A stretch of DNA of 64,000 bases from Thermoleophilia bacterium. Its GTDB lineage: Bacteria > Actinomycetota > Thermoleophilia > Gaiellales > Gaiellaceae. Both the position numbers and the translations under genes were made by a program. The notes under the pieces were generated by a model, which did not search any database, had not been told where the DNA came from, and saw nothing but the letters and a program-made list of their open reading frames with translations. This document shows, piece by piece, positions 51,043-59,650 of the stretch. Within the stretch, counting starts at the first letter, position 1. Every line of letters begins with the position of its first letter. The stretch spans positions 1-64,000 of the forward strand of contig JADLFG010000016.1 of NCBI GenBank assembly GCA_020845695.1. Direction: 5' to 3'.

Positions 51043-51050
51043 GCCCGTTC

Positions 51051-52241
51051 CTACCGGAACGCGTTCTCGCCGGTGAGGGCGCTGCCGAGCACCAGCGTGT
51101 GGACCTCGTGGGTGCCCTCGTAGGTGAGGACCGACTCGAGGTTGTTCGCGTGGCGGATGACCGGGTACTCGAGCGTGATCCCGTTCGCGCCGAGGATCGT
51201 GCGGGCGCTGCGGGCGATCTCGAGGGCGCCGCGGACGTTGCCCATCTTGCCGAGCGAGACGTGCTCGGGGCGCAGGGTGCCCGCGTCCTTCATCCGGCCG
51301 ATGTGGAGCGAGACCAGGTGGGCGCGCCCGAGCTCGAGCGCCATCTCCGCGAGCTTCTGCTGGGTGAGCTGGTAGCCGGAGATCGGCTTGCCGAACACGA
51401 TCCGCTCCTTCGCGTACTCGAGCGCGGCCTCGAAGCAGGCGCGGCCGGCGCCGACGACGCCCCAGACGATCCCGTAGCGGGCCTCGTTCAGGCAGGAGAG
51501 CGGCCCGCGCAGCGTCGAGGCGCCCGGGAGCATGTTCTCCTCCGGCACGCGGACGTCCTGGAGCACGAGCTCCGAGGTTACGGACGCGCGCAGGGACAGC
51601 TTGCGGTGGATCTCGGGGGCGCTGAAGCCGGGGGTGCCCTTCTCGACGACGAAGCCGCGGATCTCGCCCTCGTCGGTGCGGGCCCAGACGATCGCGACAT
51701 CCGCGATCGTCCCGTTCGTGATCCACATCTTGGTGCCGTTCAGGATCCAGTCGCTGCCGTCGCGGCGGGCGTGCGTACGCATCGCGCCCGGGTCGGAGCC
51801 GGCGTCCGGCTCGGTCAGGCCGAAGCAGCCGATCGAGTCGCCCGCCGCCATCGGCGGCAGCCAGCGCTGCTTCTGCTCCTCCGAGCCCCACTTCCAGATC
51901 GCGAACATCGCGAGCGACCCCTGCACCGAGCAGGCCGAGCGGATACCGGTGTCGCCCGCCTCGAGCTCGAGGCAGGTGACCCCGTAGGCGACAGCGCTCG
52001 CGCCCGCGCAGCCGTACCCCTCGAGGTGCATCCCGAACAGCCCGAGCTTGCCGAGCTCCCGCATCACCTCGACCGGCAGCACGCCGCGCTCGAACCAGTC
52101 GCCGACCTCGGGCAGCACCTGCTCGCGCACGAACTGCCTGACCGTGTCGCGGATCGCGCGCTCCTCGTCGTCGAGCAGCGCGTCGACGTCGAGCACGTCG
52201 AGCGGGTCGAGCGCGGGTGGTTGGCGGACGGCGTGGCTCAT
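51051..52241 (-). CDS. gcdH: Glutaryl-CoA dehydrogenase-like acyl-CoA dehydrogenase
   Basis: A 396-aa FAD acyl-CoA dehydrogenase. The segments SACSVQGSLAMFAIWKWGSEE, GCFGLTEPDAGSDPG and KMWITNGTIADVAIVWA, together with the catalytic glutamate in YEGTHEVHTLVLG, fit the glutaryl-CoA dehydrogenase branch, which converts glutaryl-CoA to crotonyl-CoA in lysine/tryptophan degradation. It starts 4 bp after the malate synthase stop, an unusual partner. Confidence 0.88.
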   Translation of the reverse strand: MSHAVRQPPALDPLDVLDVDALLDDEERAIRDTVRQFVREQVLPEVGDWFERGVLPVEVMRELGKLGLFGMHLEGYGCAGASAVAYGVTCLELEAGDTGIRSACSVQGSLAMFAIWKWGSEEQKQRWLPPMAAGDSIGCFGLTEPDAGSDPGAMRTHARRDGSDWILNGTKMWITNGTIADVAIVWARTDEGEIRGFVVEKGTPGFSAPEIHRKLSLRASVTSELVLQDVRVPEENMLPGASTLRGPLSCLNEARYGIVWGVVGAGRACFEAALEYAKERIVFGKPISGYQLTQQKLAEMALELGRAHLVSLHIGRMKDAGTLRPEHVSLGKMGNVRGALEIARSARTILGANGITLEYPVIRHANNLESVLTYEGTHEVHTLVLGSALTGENAFR

Positions 52242-52245
52242 CGGC

Positions 52246-53751
52246 TCAGTCGAGGTAATCGTACGCGACCAGCGTCAGGAACTCCGTCAGCTCCGGCTCG
52301 AGCGCCACCCGCTCGAAGATCGCGCACGCCTCCGGGTACTCCGCCCGTAGCGCGTCCACCTCCCGGCTAACGTCGTTCGCCGAGAAGCGGCCGGCCCGCA
52401 CCCACTGCCACACCTGCGTGCGGGAGATCTCGGCGGTCGCCACGTCCTCCATCAGGTTGTCGATCGCCGCGGCGCCCGTGCCGGCGAGCCAGGCGGCCAG
52501 GTAGCGCACGCCGACAGAGACGTTCGTGCGCAGACCCGCCGGCGTGATCTCGCCGCCGGGGACGCGGAAGTCGAGCAACTCGTCGGCCGTCACGGACACG
52601 TCCTCGCGCAGTCGCTCGAGCTGGTTTGCCCGCTCGCCCAGCACGGCGTCGAAAGCGCCGGTCGCGACCGGCACGAGGTCGGGGTGCGCGACCCACGTGC
52701 CGTCGAAGCCGGCGCCCGACTCGCGCTCCTTGTCCTCGCGCACGCGCGCGAGCGCGCGCTCGTTCACCTCGGGGTCGCGGCGCGAGGGAATGAAGGCGGC
52801 CATCCCGCCGATCGCGTGGGCGCCCCGGCGGTGGCAGCTCGCGACCAGGAGCTCCGTGTAGGCGCGCATGAACGGCACCGTCATCGTCACCTGCGCCCGG
52901 TCTGGCAGCACGTCGTCGGGGAAGCGCTTGATCACGCTGAAGATGTAGTCCCAGCGGCCCGCGTTCAGCCCGGCCGAGTGCTCGCGCAGCTCGTGGAGGA
53001 TCTCCTCCATCTCGAACGCGGCCAGGATCGTCTCGACGAGCACCGTGGCCCGGATCGAGCCGCGCGGGACGCCGAGCCCCTCCTGGGCGAGCAGGAAGGC
53101 GTCGTTCCAGAGGCGCGCCTCGAGGTGCGACTCGAGCTTCGGCAGGTAGAAGTACGGCCCGCTGCCGCGCTCGAGCTGCTCGCGCGCGTTGTGGTAGAAG
53201 CAGAGGCCGAAGTCGAACAGGCTCGCCGAGACCGGCTCGCCGTCGACGAGCACGTGTCGCTCGGACAGGTGCCAGCCGCGCGGGCGCACCATCAAAGTCG
53301 CCGTCTCCTCGTTCAGCCGGTAGCTCTTCTCCGGGGTCTCGAGCGCGATCGTGCGGCGCACCGCGTCGCGGACGTTGCGCTGGCCCTCGACGCAGTTCGC
53401 CCAGGTCGGGGAGCTCGCGTCCTCGAAATCGGCCATGAAGACGCGCGCGCCCGAGTTGAGCGCGTTGATCATCATCTTGCGCTCGACCGGGCCCGTGATC
53501 TCGCAGCGGCGGTCGCGCAGGTCGGCAGGCGCCGGCGCGACCCGCCAGTCGCCCTCCCTGACGGCCCGGGTCTCCGCGAGGAAGGAGGGGCGGTCGGCGT
53601 GGCGCTCGCGTCTCAGCTCGAGCAGCTCCGCCCGCCGCGGCCCGAGCTCCCGCTGGAGCCGCGCCACGAAGGCGAGCGCCCCGGGCGAGAGGACCTCCCC
53701 GTCCGCCGCCGCCAGTACCTCGACACCTGCCGGTGCCGTCGTCGAGCTCAT
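52246..53751 (-). CDS. aceB: Malate synthase A
   Basis: A 501-aa malate synthase A that condenses glyoxylate and acetyl-CoA. Visible motifs are [39 protein letters not shown] (metal-binding Glu/Asp), [50 protein letters not shown] and the catalytic-base region [15 protein letters not shown]. The length is normal for AceB (about 530). No isocitrate lyase gene is in the window. Repeated TCGGATCC-type motifs lie in its leader and upstream region. Confidence 0.94.
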   Translation of the reverse strand: MSSTTAPAGVEVLAAADGEVLSPGALAFVARLQRELGPRRAELLELRRERHADRPSFLAETRAVREGDWRVAPAPADLRDRRCEITGPVERKMMINALNSGARVFMADFEDASSPTWANCVEGQRNVRDAVRRTIALETPEKSYRLNEETATLMVRPRGWHLSERHVLVDGEPVSASLFDFGLCFYHNAREQLERGSGPYFYLPKLESHLEARLWNDAFLLAQEGLGVPRGSIRATVLVETILAAFEMEEILHELREHSAGLNAGRWDYIFSVIKRFPDDVLPDRAQVTMTVPFMRAYTELLVASCHRRGAHAIGGMAAFIPSRRDPEVNERALARVREDKERESGAGFDGTWVAHPDLVPVATGAFDAVLGERANQLERLREDVSVTADELLDFRVPGGEITPAGLRTNVSVGVRYLAAWLAGTGAAAIDNLMEDVATAEISRTQVWQWVRAGRFSANDVSREVDALRAEYPEACAIFERVALEPELTEFLTLVAYDYLD

Positions 53752-53772
53752 CTCACGGCCTCTCTCTCGTTG

Positions 53773-53877
53773 TCGGATGCAACCTGGCTGATTTCGGATC
53801 CATAGTTTAGGCGGAATGGGCGTGTCCCGAGCCAGGAACCGTGTTTCGGATCCAGCACTTGATAGTCTCGGATCCGA
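53773..53877. promoter_or_regulatory. Four phased TCGGATSC motifs upstream of malate synthase
   Basis: TCGGATGC at 53773 and TCGGATCC at 53794, 53846 and 53868 are in direct orientation, spaced 21, 52 and 22 bp, close to whole numbers of helical turns. The last extends to the palindrome TCGGATCCGA. A minus-strand TAAACT (53804-53809) between them is a plausible -10. This is a likely operator array for aceB. Confidence 0.5.
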
Positions 53878-53886
53878 TCCCCGCCA

Positions 53887-54372
53887 TCAGTAGCGCTCCC
53901 GCCACTCTTTCGGCCAGGCCTCCTCGCCGAGGTGCCACTCGCTCGTCCGGTAGGCGGTCGCGAGCAGGATGCAGCGGCTGCCGCCGTCCTCGCCCGCGAC
54001 CTCGACGCGGTAGGAGGCAACCCGTCGCGAGCGCGTCACCTCGCTCGCCGTTGCGACGAGCGTCTCCCCCGGGCGCGCGGGCGCCGCGAAGTGGGCGGTC
54101 AGGTCGAGCGCGACGCACCGGCGCCCGTAGCCGTTGCAGGCGGCCTCGAAGGCGAGATCTCCCAGCGCGAACAGGGCGCCGCCGTGGACCGCCCCGTGGA
54201 CGTTCGCGGTACCGCCGCCCGGGGCCAGCCTGGCGCGCGCGCTCCCGGGCTCCCAGTCGACGAGCCGGGCGCCGAGCAGCGCCGCGAACGCGTTCCCGCG
54301 CAGGACGGCGTCGAGCCGCTCGCGCAGCCCCGCGGGCAGCTCGATCCTCACCCGGCGTCCGCCGTCGGTCAC
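53887..54372 (-). CDS. PaaI-like hotdog-fold thioesterase
   Basis: A 161-aa hotdog protein. The core motif VHGAVHGGALFALGDLAFEAA (central helix with His-Gly-Gly and an acidic residue) is that of the PaaI/YdiI thioesterases that hydrolyse acyl- or aryl-CoA. The start is GTG at 54372. It follows the ferredoxin-oxidoreductase operon by 30 bp and may be co-transcribed, fitting hydrolysis of aryl- or acyl-CoA products. Confidence 0.85.
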   Translation of the reverse strand: MTDGGRRVRIELPAGLRERLDAVLRGNAFAALLGARLVDWEPGSARARLAPGGGTANVHGAVHGGALFALGDLAFEAACNGYGRRCVALDLTAHFAAPARPGETLVATASEVTRSRRVASYRVEVAGEDGGSRCILLATAYRTSEWHLGEEAWPKEWRERY

Positions 54373-54402
54373 GCGCCGCAGTCTACGCGGGCGGCCGCGG
54401 CG

Positions 54403-54957
54403 TCAGGACTCGCTCGCGACGAGCCGCCGGCCCGCTTCGAGCGCGCGCAGGTTGAGCTCCCGCTGGCGCGGCACCCGGGCGGCGACCGCCCGCTCCATCG
54501 TCTCCGCGTCGACGATCCCGGTCAGCGCCGCGACGGCACCGAGGGCGACGACGTTTGCGGTCATCAGGCTGCCGGCCCGCTCCGCCGTCTCGCCGATCGG
54601 GAGCGCGCACACCCGCCAGACGCCTGCGGGCGGCTCGGGCACCGAGCGCTCGTCGATCACGAGCAAGCCGGTGGGGCGCAGGTCGCGGGCGTACTTCTCG
54701 CACGCCTCCTGGGTGAGCGCGAGCAGGACGTCGAGCTCCTGCGCCTGCGGGAAGCCGATCTCTCCGTCGGCGATCACGACGTCCGCGCGCGCGGAGCCGC
54801 CCCGGGACTCGGGCCCGTAGGCCTGCGACTGGGTCGCGTTCTTGCCGGCGCGGATCGCCGCCTCGGCGAGGATCACGCCGGCGAGCACGATCCCCTGCCC
54901 GCCCTGGCCGGCGAGGCGAACCTCGAGGCGCCCGCCCCCGTTGCCGTCAGCGCCCAT
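54403..54957 (-). CDS. korC: 2-oxoacid:ferredoxin oxidoreductase gamma subunit
   Basis: A 184-aa gamma-domain protein with LAGQGGQGIVLAGVILAEAA at the N terminus and SQAYGPESRGG, both hallmarks of the POR gamma domain. It begins 11 bp inside the end of the beta-subunit gene. It completes an alpha-beta-gamma set whose delta (ferredoxin) part is supplied, by inference, by the fused protein encoded upstream. Confidence 0.9.
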   Translation of the reverse strand: MGADGNGGGRLEVRLAGQGGQGIVLAGVILAEAAIRAGKNATQSQAYGPESRGGSARADVVIADGEIGFPQAQELDVLLALTQEACEKYARDLRPTGLLVIDERSVPEPPAGVWRVCALPIGETAERAGSLMTANVVALGAVAALTGIVDAETMERAVAARVPRQRELNLRALEAGRRLVASES

Positions 54958-55774
54958 TGCCCGGGGTGGGGCGGGTGAGGGCCGTGTACTCCGGCCGCTC
55001 CGCGCGGTGGAGGATTCCCGTCGGCACCGCGAGCGGCCGGCCGGGCTGGGCGATGTGCGGGACGAAGCGCTTGCCGGCGAGCAACCCGTCGATGGCAGCG
55101 TCGGCGCGCTTCATTCCGGCGAGCATCTCGGGCCCCTCGCCGAGGCTGTTGTAGCGCCCGTAGTAGACGGGGCAGTCGCTGACGACGTCGATGAACGAGC
55201 AGCCCTTGTGGGCGAGCGCCTCCGTGATCACGTCGACCAGCTTCGGCGCCTCGTAGGCGACGGCGCGGGCAACGAAGGTCGCGCCCGCGGCGGCCATCAG
55301 CGCGCAGGCGTCGAAGGCGGGCTCGACGTTCCCGAACGGGGCGGTCGAGGCGACCGCGCCCTCGGGCGTCGTCGGCGCGAGCTGGCCGCCGGTCATCCCG
55401 TAGATCGCGTTGTTGAAGAGCAGGAACGTCAGGTCGATGTTGCGCCGTGCGGCGTGGATCAGGTGGTTGCCGCCGATCGCGAGCCCGTCGCCGTCGCCGG
55501 TCAGGACGACGACGTTCAGGTCGGGCCGCGCCAGCTTGATCCCGGTCGCGAACGCGGGCGCGCGCCCGTGCGTCGAATGGAGCGTGCAGAAGTCGATGTA
55601 GCCGACGAGCCGGCTCGAGCAGCCGATCCCGGCCACGACCGCGAGCTCGTCCTTGGCGAGGCCGAGCCGCCCGACCGCCTCGAGGAACGCCCGCAGCACG
55701 ATCCCGTGCGCGCAGCCGGGGCAGAGCACGTGCGGCATCGTCTCGTCGCGCAGGTAGTCGCGGACGTCGATCAT
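54947..55774 (-). CDS. korB: 2-oxoacid:ferredoxin oxidoreductase beta subunit (ThDP-binding)
   Basis: A 275-aa beta subunit with HVLCPGCAHGIVLRAF, the GIGCSSR segment, and the ThDP/Mg motif GDGDGLAIGGNHLIHAARRN ending in NN (LFNNAIYGMTGGQ). It oxidises a 2-oxoacid, probably 2-oxoglutarate, to the acyl-CoA and reduces ferredoxin. It overlaps its alpha-subunit gene by 4 bp. Confidence 0.92.
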   Translation of the reverse strand: MIDVRDYLRDETMPHVLCPGCAHGIVLRAFLEAVGRLGLAKDELAVVAGIGCSSRLVGYIDFCTLHSTHGRAPAFATGIKLARPDLNVVVLTGDGDGLAIGGNHLIHAARRNIDLTFLLFNNAIYGMTGGQLAPTTPEGAVASTAPFGNVEPAFDACALMAAAGATFVARAVAYEAPKLVDVITEALAHKGCSFIDVVSDCPVYYGRYNSLGEGPEMLAGMKRADAAIDGLLAGKRFVPHIAQPGRPLAVPTGILHRAERPEYTALTRPTPGNGR

Positions 55775-56916
55775 GCCGCCCTCCCGTCCGCCGGCGCGGC
55801 CGCGAGCAGCCCCTCGAGCAGCTCGCCCGGCAGGATCGGCTCGCCGTCCGCTCTCAGCACCGTCTCGATCCGGGCGGCGCCGGCGGCGGCCCGCTCGACC
55901 TCGCCGACGAGCTGGCCGCGGTTCAGCTCCGCGACGACGATCGTTCCGACCGCCTCAGCCGTCTCGCGCACGGCCGCGTCGGGGAACGGCCACATCGTCA
56001 CGGGCCGCAGCAGCCCGGCGCGGACGCCGCGGGCGCGCGCCTCCCGGATCGCGTCGCGGGCGGCGGCGGCGACGATCCCGTAGGCGAACACGCAGACGTC
56101 CGCGTCGTCGAGCAGGTAGCGCTCGACCCGGACGATCTCGTCGAGGTGGCGCTCGAGCTTCGCGTGCATCCGCTCGATCAGCGCGCCCGCCTTGCGGGTG
56201 TCGTTGGTCGGGTAGCCCGTCTCGTCGTGGGCGAGGCCGGTGACGTGGAAACGGTACCCGTCGCCGAAGGCGGCGAGCGGCGGGACGCCATCGGGGACGT
56301 TCGCGTACGGGCGGTACTCCTCCGGCGGGCAGTCGGGGCGGGTGCGCTCGACGATCTCGACCCGCTCCGGCAGCTCGACCCGCTCGCGCACGTGCCCCAG
56401 CACCTCGTCGTAGGTGAGGATCACGGGGGTGCGAAACCGCTCGGCGAGGTTGAACGCCCGCGCGGTGAGGTCGTGGATCTCGCGCACGGACGCGGGCGCG
56501 AGCACGATGATCGGGTGGTCGCCGTGGGTGCCCCAGCGCGCCTGCATCACGTCGCCCTGGGCGGGCGAGGTGGGCAGGCCGGTGCTCGGCCCGCCGCGCA
56601 TCACGTTGACGACGACGACGGGCAGCTCGGCCATCGCAGCGAAGCCGATGTGCTCCTGCATCAGCGAGAAGCCGGGCCCGCTCGTTGCGGTCATTGCCTT
56701 CGCCCCGGTCGCCGACGCGCCGATGCAGGCGCCGAGCGAGGCGATCTCGTCCTCCATCTGGATGTAGGCGCCGCCGAGCGCCGGCAGCCGCCGCGCCATC
56801 GTCTCGGCGATCTCCGAGGAGGGCGTGATCGGGTAGCCGGCGTAGAAGCGACAACCGGCGGCGATCGCCCCGAGCGCGCAGGCCGCGTTGCCCTGGACGA
56901 GCTGGGGCTCAGCCAC
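55771..56916 (-). CDS. korA: 2-oxoacid:ferredoxin oxidoreductase alpha subunit
   Basis: A 381-aa alpha subunit. GNAACALGAIAAGCRFYAGYP, ITPSSEIAETMARRLP, QMEDEIASLGACIGAS and TATSGPGFSLMQEHIGFA are the conserved pyrimidine-domain motifs of the KorA/VorB type, and a transketolase-C-like domain follows. Chain length and GPSTGLPTSPAQGD agree with KorA. The start overlaps the fused IorB-ferredoxin gene by 8 bp. Confidence 0.92.
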   Translation of the reverse strand: MAEPQLVQGNAACALGAIAAGCRFYAGYPITPSSEIAETMARRLPALGGAYIQMEDEIASLGACIGASATGAKAMTATSGPGFSLMQEHIGFAAMAELPVVVVNVMRGGPSTGLPTSPAQGDVMQARWGTHGDHPIIVLAPASVREIHDLTARAFNLAERFRTPVILTYDEVLGHVRERVELPERVEIVERTRPDCPPEEYRPYANVPDGVPPLAAFGDGYRFHVTGLAHDETGYPTNDTRKAGALIERMHAKLERHLDEIVRVERYLLDDADVCVFAYGIVAAAARDAIREARARGVRAGLLRPVTMWPFPDAAVRETAEAVGTIVVAELNRGQLVGEVERAAAGAARIETVLRADGEPILPGELLEGLLAAAPADGRAA

Positions 56917-57769
56917 CGGCGAGCACCGCCTCGCGCGGGGTGATCGCGATCGCGAAGTCGGGGCAGAGGAACTCGCAGACGCGACAGCCGGTGCAGCGCT
57001 CGGGCGCGACCGCGATCACCTTCTCGCGCTCGTCGAGCGCGAGGCAGAACTCGGGGCAGAAGCGCACGCAGATGTCGCAGCCCTTGCACCACGCCTGGTT
57101 CAGCTCGATCAGGGGCGGCGTCCGCGGCTCGCGCGGCGCCGGGGCGCTGCGGGTCGGGCGGTCGTGCTCGAACGTCAGCTCCCGGCCGGCGTGGAAGCAG
57201 GCGAGGTTGACGTCGAGCGCCTTGCGCGGCACGTTCGCGCGGAGCGCGCGCTCCCACGACTCGAGCGAGACCGAGTCCTCGAGCAGCAGCGAGAGGACGC
57301 CGAAGAGGACGGCGGAGGCCGCCTTCGGGTTGCCGTGCTCGCCGGCCACCCGCCTCGCCTCGACGAGCCTGAGGCCGCCCACGAAGTCGCGCAGGGCGGC
57401 GACGTCGCCTCCCGGGTAGCGGGAGTTCCAGGCGCGCCGGTCGGAGCAGGCGAGCGGTGGCACGATCGAGTCGACGCTCGAGACGAGCGTCCCGCCCGGC
57501 TTCAGGTAGGCGAGCCAGCGCAGCGCCTCTGACCACTCGAACGCGAGCAGGACGTCGGCGCTGCCGAGCGGGACGAGCGGGCTCGCGACCCGCTCGCCGA
57601 AGCGCAGGTGGCTCGAGACCATGCCGCCGCGCTGGGCCATCCCGTGTACCTCGCTCGTCTTCACGTCGTGGCCCGCGTCGAGCAGCGCCGCCGCGACGAC
57701 GGAGCTGCCGAGGACGACGCCCTGGCCGCCGACGCCGACGAGCAGGACGCCGCGGGTGCCGCTAGGCAC
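56909..57769 (-). CDS. iorB: Indolepyruvate oxidoreductase beta subunit fused to a 2[4Fe-4S] ferredoxin domain
   Basis: A 286-aa protein. Residues 1-190 are an IorB gamma-type domain (GVGGQGVVLGSSVVAAALL, SEVHGMAQRGGMVSSHLRFG). Residues about 220-280 form a ferredoxin with two cluster motifs, CKGCDICVRFCPEFC and CTGCRVCEFLCPD. In other genomes the ferredoxin is the separate KorD/PorD subunit, so this chain may serve both the Ior and Kor enzymes. It overlaps iorA by 8 bp and korA by 8 bp. Confidence 0.88.
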   Translation of the reverse strand: MPSGTRGVLLVGVGGQGVVLGSSVVAAALLDAGHDVKTSEVHGMAQRGGMVSSHLRFGERVASPLVPLGSADVLLAFEWSEALRWLAYLKPGGTLVSSVDSIVPPLACSDRRAWNSRYPGGDVAALRDFVGGLRLVEARRVAGEHGNPKAASAVLFGVLSLLLEDSVSLESWERALRANVPRKALDVNLACFHAGRELTFEHDRPTRSAPAPREPRTPPLIELNQAWCKGCDICVRFCPEFCLALDEREKVIAVAPERCTGCRVCEFLCPDFAIAITPREAVLAGG

Positions 57770-59573
57770 GGACGGCTCCCCAGGCGGCGACGGGGACGAT
57801 CGCCCCGGACGGGCACATCTGGGCGCAGACGGTACAGCCCGTGCACGTGCCCTCGTCGATCTGTACCTTGCGCCGGCCGTCGTGAAACTCGTCCGTCCAG
57901 GTCAGCGACGGGCAGCCGATGTTCATGCAGAGCTGGCAGGCGATGCACGTGTCCGCGTCGACCTCGAACGGATGGTCACGCACCTTCAGGGGCGCCTCCA
58001 CGCAGGGGCGGTTCGTGATCACGACCGCGGGGCCGGGGTGCTTGATCGCTCGCTCGAGCGCGACGTGGGTCGCGGCGACGTCGTAGGGGTCGACGACCAC
58101 GACGTGCTCGACCCCGAGCGAGCGGCAGAGCGCCTCGAAATCGACGGCGCCGGCCTGCGCGCCGCCGATCGACGAGCCGGTCCCCGGGTGGGCCTGCCCG
58201 CCCGTCATCGCGGTCGTGCCGTTGTTGAGGATGACCACGGTCACGTCGGTCGCCGACGTGACCGCGTCGATCAGGGCGGGGATGCCGCCGTGGAGGAACG
58301 TCGAGTCGCCGATCGAGGCGACGACCGGCCCGTCCGCGCCGCCCGAGCGGGCGAGGCCGACCGCCATGCCGATGCTCGAGCCCATCGCCACGCAGGTGTC
58401 CATCGCGGACAGCGGCTCGAGCGCGGCGAGCGTGTAGCAGCCGATGTCGCCGGCGACGACCGCGCCGAGCTGGCGCAGCGCCATGAACGGGGTCGCGTGC
58501 GAGCAGCCGGGGCAGAGCACGGGCGGGCGCGGGCTCGGCTGCAGGGGCAGCTCCGCGCGCGGGGCGACCGGGCCCGGTGCGGGCTCGAGCACGCCGGCGG
58601 CGACGAGGCCGGCGCGGACGAGCTCGGGGGAGAGCTCGCCGAGGCGCGGGAAGTACTCCTTGCCGGCGACGGGGATCCCCGCCGCGAGCAGCATCTCCTC
58701 GAGGAACGGCTCGAGCTCCTCGACGACGAGGAGGCGCTCGACGCTCGCGGCGAAGCGCCGGATCGTCCCGAGCGGCAGCGGGTAGGTCAGCCCGAGCTTG
58801 AGCACGCTCGCCCCGGGCAGCGCCTCGCGCACGTACTGGTAGGTGACGCCCGAGGTGACGATCCCGACCGCGGAGTCGCCCTCCTCCCAGCGCGTCAGCG
58901 AGCTCTCCTCGGCGAAGGCGGCGAGGCGCTCGAGCCGCTCGAGCACGAGCGGGTGGCGCTGGCGCGCGTTACCCGGGAGCATCACGTACTTGCGCGGGTC
59001 GCGCGCGAACGGGCGCGCGGGCGGCTCCTCGGGCGGCTCGAGCTCGACGACGCCGCGGCAGTGGGAGATCCGCGTCGTCGAGCGCAGCAGCACCGGCGTG
59101 TCGAACTCCTCCGAGAGCGAGAACCCGAGCCTCGTGTACTCCCTTGCCTCGCGGCTGTCGGCCGGCTCGAGCACGGGAACGGCGGCGAAGCGGGCGTAGA
59201 AGCGGTTGTCCTGCTCGTTCTGGGAGGAATGCATCCCGGGGTCGTCGGCGGAGACGATCACGAGGCCGCCGTTGACACCGGTGTAGGCGGCGGTCAGGAA
59301 CGTGTCGGCGGCGACGTTGAGGCCCACGTGCTTCATGGTCACGAGTGCGCGCAGGCCGCCGATCGAGGCGCCGAGCGCGACGTCGAGCGCGACTTTCTCG
59401 TTCGGCGACCAGGAGACGTCGACGCCCTCGTAGGGGGCGAGCGTCTCGAGGATCTCCGTGCTCGGCGTGCCCGGGTAACCGACGCCGATCCCGACGCCAG
59501 CCTCGACGGCGCCGCGGGCGATCGCCTCGTTACCCGAGAGCAGGGCGCGGGTCTGGTTCTCCACGGTTCTCAT
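57762..59573 (-). CDS. iorA: Indolepyruvate:ferredoxin oxidoreductase alpha subunit
   Basis: A 603-aa IorA: GNEAIARGAVEAGVGIGVGYP, PSTEILETL, MKHVGLNVAADTFLTAAYTG, the ThDP-binding half with VLCPGCSHATPF, and GDSTFLHGGIPAL with NNGTTAMTGGQ. A C-terminal ferredoxin domain carries CIACQLCMNIGCP and CTGCTVCAQMCPSGAI. It converts aryl-2-oxoacids from aromatic amino acids to aryl-acetyl-CoA. It is the first gene of a five-gene operon; the ATG directly follows an operator. Confidence 0.94.
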   Translation of the reverse strand: MRTVENQTRALLSGNEAIARGAVEAGVGIGVGYPGTPSTEILETLAPYEGVDVSWSPNEKVALDVALGASIGGLRALVTMKHVGLNVAADTFLTAAYTGVNGGLVIVSADDPGMHSSQNEQDNRFYARFAAVPVLEPADSREAREYTRLGFSLSEEFDTPVLLRSTTRISHCRGVVELEPPEEPPARPFARDPRKYVMLPGNARQRHPLVLERLERLAAFAEESSLTRWEEGDSAVGIVTSGVTYQYVREALPGASVLKLGLTYPLPLGTIRRFAASVERLLVVEELEPFLEEMLLAAGIPVAGKEYFPRLGELSPELVRAGLVAAGVLEPAPGPVAPRAELPLQPSPRPPVLCPGCSHATPFMALRQLGAVVAGDIGCYTLAALEPLSAMDTCVAMGSSIGMAVGLARSGGADGPVVASIGDSTFLHGGIPALIDAVTSATDVTVVILNNGTTAMTGGQAHPGTGSSIGGAQAGAVDFEALCRSLGVEHVVVVDPYDVAATHVALERAIKHPGPAVVITNRPCVEAPLKVRDHPFEVDADTCIACQLCMNIGCPSLTWTDEFHDGRRKVQIDEGTCTGCTVCAQMCPSGAIVPVAAWGAVRA

Positions 59574-59575
59574 TT

Positions 59576-59608
59576 TGACCGATCGGTCAGTTTGACCGTC
59601 TGGTCAAA
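59576..59608. promoter_or_regulatory. Two adjacent palindromic operators at the start of the ior-kor operon
   Basis: TGACCGATCGGTCA (59576-59589) is a perfect 14-bp palindrome, and TTTGACC-GTCT-GGTCAAA (59591-59608) has perfect 7-bp arms. Their centres are 17 bp apart. They resemble TetR-family operators and lie 3 bases upstream of the iorA ATG, so bound repressor would cover the start region. No TetR gene is in the window. Confidence 0.7.
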
Positions 59609-59650
59609 TCTAGCTCATTTCGCGGGCCGGGTCGCCGCCGGGCGTCCCGG

